5,827 nucleotides of DNA. Source: Candidatus Coatesiibacteriota bacterium. Lineage in GTDB: Bacteria > RBG-13-66-14 > B26-G2. Below are positions 5,195 through 5,827 of this stretch, one piece after another. Numbering within the stretch: position 1 is the stretch's first letter; each line of letters begins with the position of its first letter. Location of the stretch: positions 1-5,827 of the forward strand of contig QMNJ01000096.1 in assembly GCA_003647715.1 (NCBI GenBank), given 5' to 3'. The position numbers and the translations under genes are program-made. The notes under the pieces were generated by a model, which was not told where the DNA came from, did no database searches, and was given only the letters and a program-made list of their open reading frames with translations.

Positions 5195-5827
5195 TATTCA
5201 GTTGTTATGACACACCTCTCTCCCATCACCTCAATTGTTATGGCACCACAGTTGTCTGTAGAGATTACCTCAATACCGTCTGGCTCCATCTCCCTCTCTA
5301 TATCATAATACCTATCCCTGAACATCCTACCTGAACTGAGCAGAATTACTCTTGGTTTAGATTCATCTACAAATCTCCATATATTCTTGTTCTTGCTTCC
5401 ATGATGTGGAAATTCAATTATCTGGTATCTACCTCTTAATATATCAAATACACACTCATTATCTGATGGCAAGTATATCCTAAGCCCACCTGCAGTCAAC
5501 ACATTCACTATACCACAAGAGTTCATCTTTTCGCCATCTGGATAGCATCCCTCACCAACAACCGGAGGGAGGTATTTTGGTCCATAGAAACCAAGATAAG
5601 TATCATCATCCAGTTTCAGCGCGAAATATCCCATAACACGCCTGTAAACTGTATCCCCTTTTAGAGATACAAGCATCTCTATATATGCCTTTGATGGGTA
5701 TGGATATGAGATATCATATATGGTAACGACATCAAATCTGTTGAGCACCTCAGATAAACCATTTATATGGTCTGAGTGGGGGTGACTGACAATTACGCCA
5801 TCTATTCTATCTATGCCCCTCAGAGCA
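5191..5827 (-). CDS. ComEC-type metallo-beta-lactamase-fold protein, 5' end outside the window
   Basis: The last 211 codons are visible; the open frame runs through the window edge, so the true start lies beyond 5827. The visible part begins inside the metallo-beta-lactamase fold: VIVSHPHSDHINGL (11-24 of the fragment) carries the HxHxDH metal-binding motif. An MNSCGIVNVL segment and RIYLPSD (116-122) follow, the latter matching the family's LLTGD block, whose Asp is a metal ligand. FPHHGSKNKN (139-148) then matches the ComEC PHHGSK signature, and a KPRVILLSSG strand comes next. Near the end, where ComEC proteins usually have a YGHP histidine, the sequence reads RYYDIE. In ComEC this domain is the C-terminal extracytoplasmic nuclease of the DNA uptake channel; stand-alone relatives are also common hydrolases. 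Which one this is depends on the missing 5' part. A GTG at 5748 is an internal valine codon and not the start, because the catalytic motif is upstream of it. Confidence 0.88.
   Translation of the reverse strand, partial: ALRGIDRIDGVIVSHPHSDHINGLSEVLNRFDVVTIYDISYPYPSKAYIEMLVSLKGDTVYRRVMGYFALKLDDDTYLGFYGPKYLPPVVGEGCYPDGEKMNSCGIVNVLTAGGLRIYLPSDNECVFDILRGRYQIIEFPHHGSKNKNIWRFVDESKPRVILLSSGRMFRDRYYDIEREMEPDGIEVISTDNCGAITIEVMGERCVITTEY

Overview
The window looks like a compact bacterial chromosome segment, probably from an uncultured or thermophilic lineage. It shows TATAAT-type -10 boxes, purine-rich ribosome binding sites ahead of two genes, and a lipobox lipoprotein. By eye it has moderate G+C and a strong preference for AGA/AGG arginine and ATA isoleucine codons. 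No phage, transposon, CRISPR or RNA-gene signals are visible. I cannot place the organism more precisely; an archaeal source is less likely but not excluded.

Left part, plus strand (1-1180): a promoter-like TATAAT and a strong ribosome binding site lead into an unrecognised, very acidic Pro/Glu-rich protein of 237 residues. After 34 bases comes a 130-residue protein with two membrane segments and a C-terminal zinc ribbon. These two probably form one transcript.

Right part, minus strand (5827 down to 1150): the order of transcription is a metallo-beta-lactamase-fold protein of the ComEC type (5' end outside the window), a 68-base AT-rich gap with a possible promoter, a small Ig-like lipoprotein, a B12-binding-domain radical SAM enzyme, a membrane-bound family 2 glycosyltransferase, and an ApbE-type FAD:protein FMN transferase. 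The last four are separated by 21 bases, 2 bases and a 1-base stop/start overlap, so they are very likely one operon. All have a predicted cell-envelope location or a family link to envelope chemistry. A shared role in building or modifying a glycolipid, polysaccharide or surface protein is an inference, not something the sequence proves.

The two transcription units converge, and their last coding regions overlap tail to tail by 31 bases, with no clear terminator between them. Every stretch longer than about 70 bases is coding. The points most worth checking are the unusual lipoprotein/radical SAM/glycosyltransferase/ApbE operon, the acidic protein with ordered ends, and the true 5' extent of the metallo-beta-lactamase gene, whose catalytic HPHSDH motif lies upstream of the first ATG/GTG-like start within the window.
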